This document shows positions 14,748 to 15,008 of a stretch of 15,008 nucleotides of DNA, in pieces. This stretch comes from Phycisphaerae bacterium (GTDB taxonomy: Bacteria; Planctomycetota; Phycisphaerae; Sedimentisphaerales; SG8-4). The DNA lies in contig JAUWLI010000030.1 of NCBI GenBank assembly GCA_030613765.1, positions 1 through 15,008 of the forward strand, read 5' to 3'. Numbering within the stretch: position 1 is the stretch's first letter; the number at the start of each line of letters is the position of its first letter. Position numbers and translations under genes: made by a program. The notes beneath the pieces were generated by a model. The model was not told the DNA's origin, did not search any database, and was given only the letters and a program-made list of their open reading frames with translations.

Positions 14748-14973
14748 ACAGGATAATGCTTGTTATTATGAATAGTTGAGTATTGTTCCAGAAACAGGGA
14801 AGTGGGCTAATTGATACATGCTTGAATCACAAAATAAGGAAAAGCTTGAAAAAATAGAGGGTTAGCAATGAATCAATTATGCATCAAACATTGAGGGATA
14901 ACATCTTTTTTAATATCAGTAGGTTAATATTGATTATGATTCGTTATTGTATCGCAACCTATGAATCATTTAT
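14748..14973. other. AT-rich non-coding stretch upstream of gabT
   Basis: Together with the repeats and hairpin described separately, this forms a gene-free stretch of about 390 bases at the right edge. It is strongly AT-rich, has no credible coding frame, and I see no tRNA. A CATAAT hexamer on the minus strand near 14765-14770 might be a -10 box for gabT, but no good -35 accompanies it. Confidence 0.4.
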
Positions 14974-15003
14974 CACCGCAAAGACACAAAGGGCGCAGAG
15001 GCA
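14974..15003 (+). repeat. Dispersed short repeat, copy 2
   Basis: This copy begins CACCGCAAAGACACAAAGGG and continues CGCAGAG, lying at the right edge in the same orientation as the copy at 14659. The two flank about 280 bases of AT-rich sequence. The element may continue past the window. Confidence 0.5.
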
Positions 15004-15008
15004 TAAGT

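Noticed and set aside
14659..15003. A CRISPR array start at the right edge
   Set aside because: Only two diverged copies about 315 bases apart; no regular short spacing and no cas gene.

Overview
The window reads as a catabolic and transport region from a strictly anaerobic bacterium. Every recognisable gene lies on the minus strand, so transcription runs from right to left. Tungsten-type aldehyde:ferredoxin oxidoreductase, TRAP transport, fermentation-style carbamate kinase and gaps of roughly 90-240 bp between genes suggest an anaerobe of the Desulfobacterota type. That placement is inference, because there is no rRNA or marker gene here.

In transcription order: a leader with an intrinsic terminator-like hairpin (14722-14747) and two dispersed-repeat copies (14659 and 14974); gabT, a GABA-type aminotransferase (13307-14617); a small unrecognised gene (12830-13147); an orphan ABC substrate-binding protein with an odd C-terminus (11232-12590); an ornithine/putrescine carbamoyltransferase-family gene (10176-11108); arcC, carbamate kinase (9018-9977); patA, putrescine aminotransferase (7512-8864); a tungsten-type aldehyde oxidoreductase (5639-7366) and its small MoaD/ThiS-like partner (5254-5496); a graveyard of two fused transporter remnants (4731-5175); a DctP-DctQ-DctM TRAP transporter (1624-4660); aguA, agmatine deiminase (398-1486); and the 5' part of an M20-family carbamoylase (1-311) running off the edge.

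Read together, the enzymes lay out one route. Agmatine is deiminated to N-carbamoylputrescine (AguA). The carbamoyl group is moved to phosphate, releasing putrescine (carbamoyltransferase). Carbamoyl phosphate gives ATP (ArcC). Putrescine becomes 4-aminobutanal (PatA), which is oxidised to GABA, possibly by the aldehyde oxidoreductase with ferredoxin as acceptor, and GABA is transaminated to succinic semialdehyde (GabT). No NAD-dependent aminobutyraldehyde dehydrogenase and no AguB amidase are in the window. The notable idea is an energy-conserving agmatine/putrescine pathway in which a tungsten enzyme replaces PatD/PuuC. The family assignments are firm; the pathway assembly and the substrate of the oxidoreductase are inference.

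The region looks patched together. patA and arcC are visibly richer in G+C than the TRAP and carbamoyltransferase genes, and two dead transporter fragments are joined in the middle.
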